Source: Paralvinella palmiformis (lineage: Eukaryota; Annelida; Polychaeta; Terebellida; Alvinellidae). From it: a stretch of DNA of 64,000 nt. Below are positions 61,805-64,000 of the stretch, piece by piece; the first letter of the stretch is position 1, and every line of letters begins with the position of its first letter. Below the pieces are notes generated by a model that saw nothing but the letters and a program-made list of their open reading frames with translations, did no database searches and was not told the DNA's origin. The DNA lies in NCBI GenBank assembly GCA_025642065.1, contig JAODUP010000161.1:135001-199000 (forward strand), in the 5' to 3' direction. The position numbers were made by a program, and so were the translations under genes.

Positions 61805-64000
61805 CTAGAATGATGTTGTTTTATCAATATTGTCAAATTAATGATCATTAAATGCATATCCTTGTACATGATATCTCGAGCCAATCGCAACAAGTATATC
61901 AATAGACACGGAATCAATTAACAACGTTCGCAGGTTGACTGTAAGCTGTAGAATACACATAACAATTAGATAATTATTAATTTATAAAATATACTTTTTA
62001 TTATATTAATACAGAAAGAATAATAACATTAGACGCATGTTGGTTTGTTGGAGTTAGGATACGTCAAATATTCCCACGACAGTATTGAGAGGGGACATTG
62101 CCACCATTTTTTCAATTCTTATTTGTAACAAAGCGCGGGAAACGAGTTTTATTTCAGATCAGTTGTTTTGTTAGAATCCGAGTCAGTTAGTTGTCTTACC
62201 GCTTATTCTCAATATGAAACCCGATCACTTTCGATTCCAATATCAGTGAAAAATCCGCATAAACACTACTAATATCTGACCCTGGTATTTTATTTCGTTG
62301 AGCCTCTTAGTTTAGTTATTTACGAAACCAGTTTAAAAGCAAAACTGCAGAAAAATGCAATACAAGTCTTGTCACTTCTGCCCTAACAACAAAGGCGTTG
62401 AAGTCCATTACACCAACATATAACACCCCCCAAAAAGCCATTTGGCCTAAAAATAGATTATTGTTTACTCATGGATGCTTTCTGCGGAAATGTATCAATA
62501 AATATTACGTCGGTCACCGATAATTAACTACGTTTAAATGAATGTCTTTTTTATTTCTTTGGCAGCCTGTCCGCTGGTGTAATTCAAATGTTCTGTATTT
62601 TAATGGTTTTAATGGGGATGTAGAGCTCAATATCAATCGGGTTTGTTTTTATTTGGGAACAGTTAGCCAATGATGATCATATACTCTGTACATACAAATC
62701 GGTAACAATATCCCACTCTTCTTTAGTGTGCAATTAGTATCCCAGAAATTTACCTAAAATGCACTATCAAGGTGAAGTTTTATTCGCCCACTTAGTGTTT
62801 TTATTCTAGTATTAATTTGTTTTCAATTGTAGTACTTAACATAAAACGCCGATCATAGTCATCATCAATTTTATAAATTAGCTAGAGTAATTATTGCCAA
62901 ACAACAGTTCTTAAGAACACCTACTTTATACAATAAATATTCATACGAGATTCAATTGTTACAGTGGTCCATACCTTCGTTTTGTCTGGTGTTGAATATT
63001 GTAATGGCTTGTCGTGCGGCTTGCTTTATTATAGGATCAATCGTCTTCAGTAAATTTAGATTGCTGCAGCTGGGAGAACAACGCATACTCAGAAATACGA
63101 TCATATCATCCTACGTTTATCTACCACGATTAACTATCTTTAAATCTACCAGTAACATAAAACTCGAATGCTTGTGTGAACTAGTGTCCAAATGAAGGTG
63201 ATCCTATGAACACGCATAGGCACTTGTCTCTAAAGTTATAATTTCTGCAGATACTACATATATTAATATTAAGGCAAGGAACCCTCAAATATAATTGAAA
63301 ACTAAATCTTATTTTTCTGGCCGTTTTTATTTGTTTTCGTATTTAATCCATCACTATTATCACCCGATTGTGACAATAAACTACTCCTATCATTATATTA
63401 ATAACAGTAGTTAACTCGGCAAGATCGATACAGACGCACTCACTCCATTTATAACCACACTAGTTCAAAATTCAACTGTTCTACATCGTTCACTGGCACC
63501 TGGGCCTGATCGAATTAGGAAAATTGATAATATTCCTGCAGATTACGTAATCAATATATTTGTTCCTAGTTAAAACTGACCCCTGTCTGCGTGTGAGTAA
63601 AATATGGATATGAAAAGGCGTTGCTTTTGTAATACACGCTCTATTGAGACGAGTATTCCATACGAATCACGCGATATCATATACAAGCGAATTTCAGCAG
63701 CCACCTTTAGAATGAACACTGACTATTATTCTCGCACACACAGATAAGTGGCTTTCTCATTGGGCGTTTAGATACAGGCAATTATCTACTTTATTTTCCA
63801 CTATAAATGAATGGAGGTGATGAAATAAATTGGTGGATAGATGGGAGTTGATTCGAAAACCAGATTAGGCTGTAACAGGAATTGTCAAACAATCCCAACA
63901 CGGATGAATTTCATAATTAGCTTACGATTTTGAGATGCTCGGCCACATTGTGTGTATATGTGGTCAAGCTGGTAGTGGAATACTCCTGATTTGAAGAAGT
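61805..64000. other. Intergenic to the window end
   Basis: AT-rich DNA with a LINE scrap at 62958-63060; nothing else recognised. Confidence 0.55.
62958..63060 (+). mobile_element. Short LINE scrap (post-RT block)
   Basis: The plus-strand frame reads VVHTFVLSGVEYCNGL followed by RINRLQ, the widely shared non-LTR motif (V)HAFVTSRLDYCN...LQ. Only about 35 codons are recognisable before the similarity is lost. Confidence 0.55.

Noticed and set aside
62956..63195. Independent 79-codon protein
   Set aside because: The recognisable part, in the neighbouring frame, is a LINE post-RT motif; the ATG frame itself has no support.

Overview
The window is eukaryotic nuclear DNA from an animal. I see a split gene with GT-AG introns, tRNA-derived SINEs, decayed LINEs, a hAT-type element, minisatellites and dozens of long (TA)n, (CA)n, (GA)n, (GATA)n and (CTCA)n tracts. 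There are no operons, bacterial genes, rRNA or CRISPR. The repeat style and the receptor type fit a lophotrochozoan such as a mollusc, but this is an inference from texture and not a species identification.

The strongest gene lies on the minus strand at 53855-57941. It is a complete 11-exon ionotropic glutamate receptor-like gene (IR/iGluR superfamily) of 745 residues. I assembled it by eye from splice sites whose phases all agree. It has a signal peptide, a shortened N-terminal domain, S1, M1, a pore loop, M3, S2 and M4, and an AATAAA ten bases after the stop. A second convincing gene is a 95-residue single-pass membrane protein on the minus strand at 7992-8279, inside a CpG-rich patch. Weaker candidates are an N-glycosylation-rich terminal exon on the minus strand (21823-22282), with a poly(A) signal 38 nt downstream, and a possible first coding exon on the plus strand (15598-15765).

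Layout: 1-8 kb is intergenic, with SINEs and a LINE 3' end. 8-8.8 kb is the CpG island and small membrane gene. 9-21 kb is microsatellite-rich intergenic DNA with a LINE RT fragment at 18 kb. 21.6-22.3 kb holds the glycoprotein-like exon. 22-30 kb is intergenic. 30.2-31.6 kb is a decayed CR1/L2-like LINE. 32-35 kb has a LINE tail, SINEs and a 901-bp hAT-like non-autonomous element with an 8-bp target duplication. 36-51 kb is intergenic, with a 210-bp near-palindrome, a 4 x 113-bp array and a 22 x 55-bp minisatellite. 53.8-58 kb is the receptor gene. 59.7-61.2 kb is a suspicious duplication around (TA)n arrays, and 61-64 kb is intergenic with another LINE scrap.

The genes do not form a pathway. 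The receptor stands alone as a probable ligand-gated cation channel, perhaps chemosensory. Most of the rest of the window is the product of retrotransposition, hAT transposition and tandem-repeat expansion.
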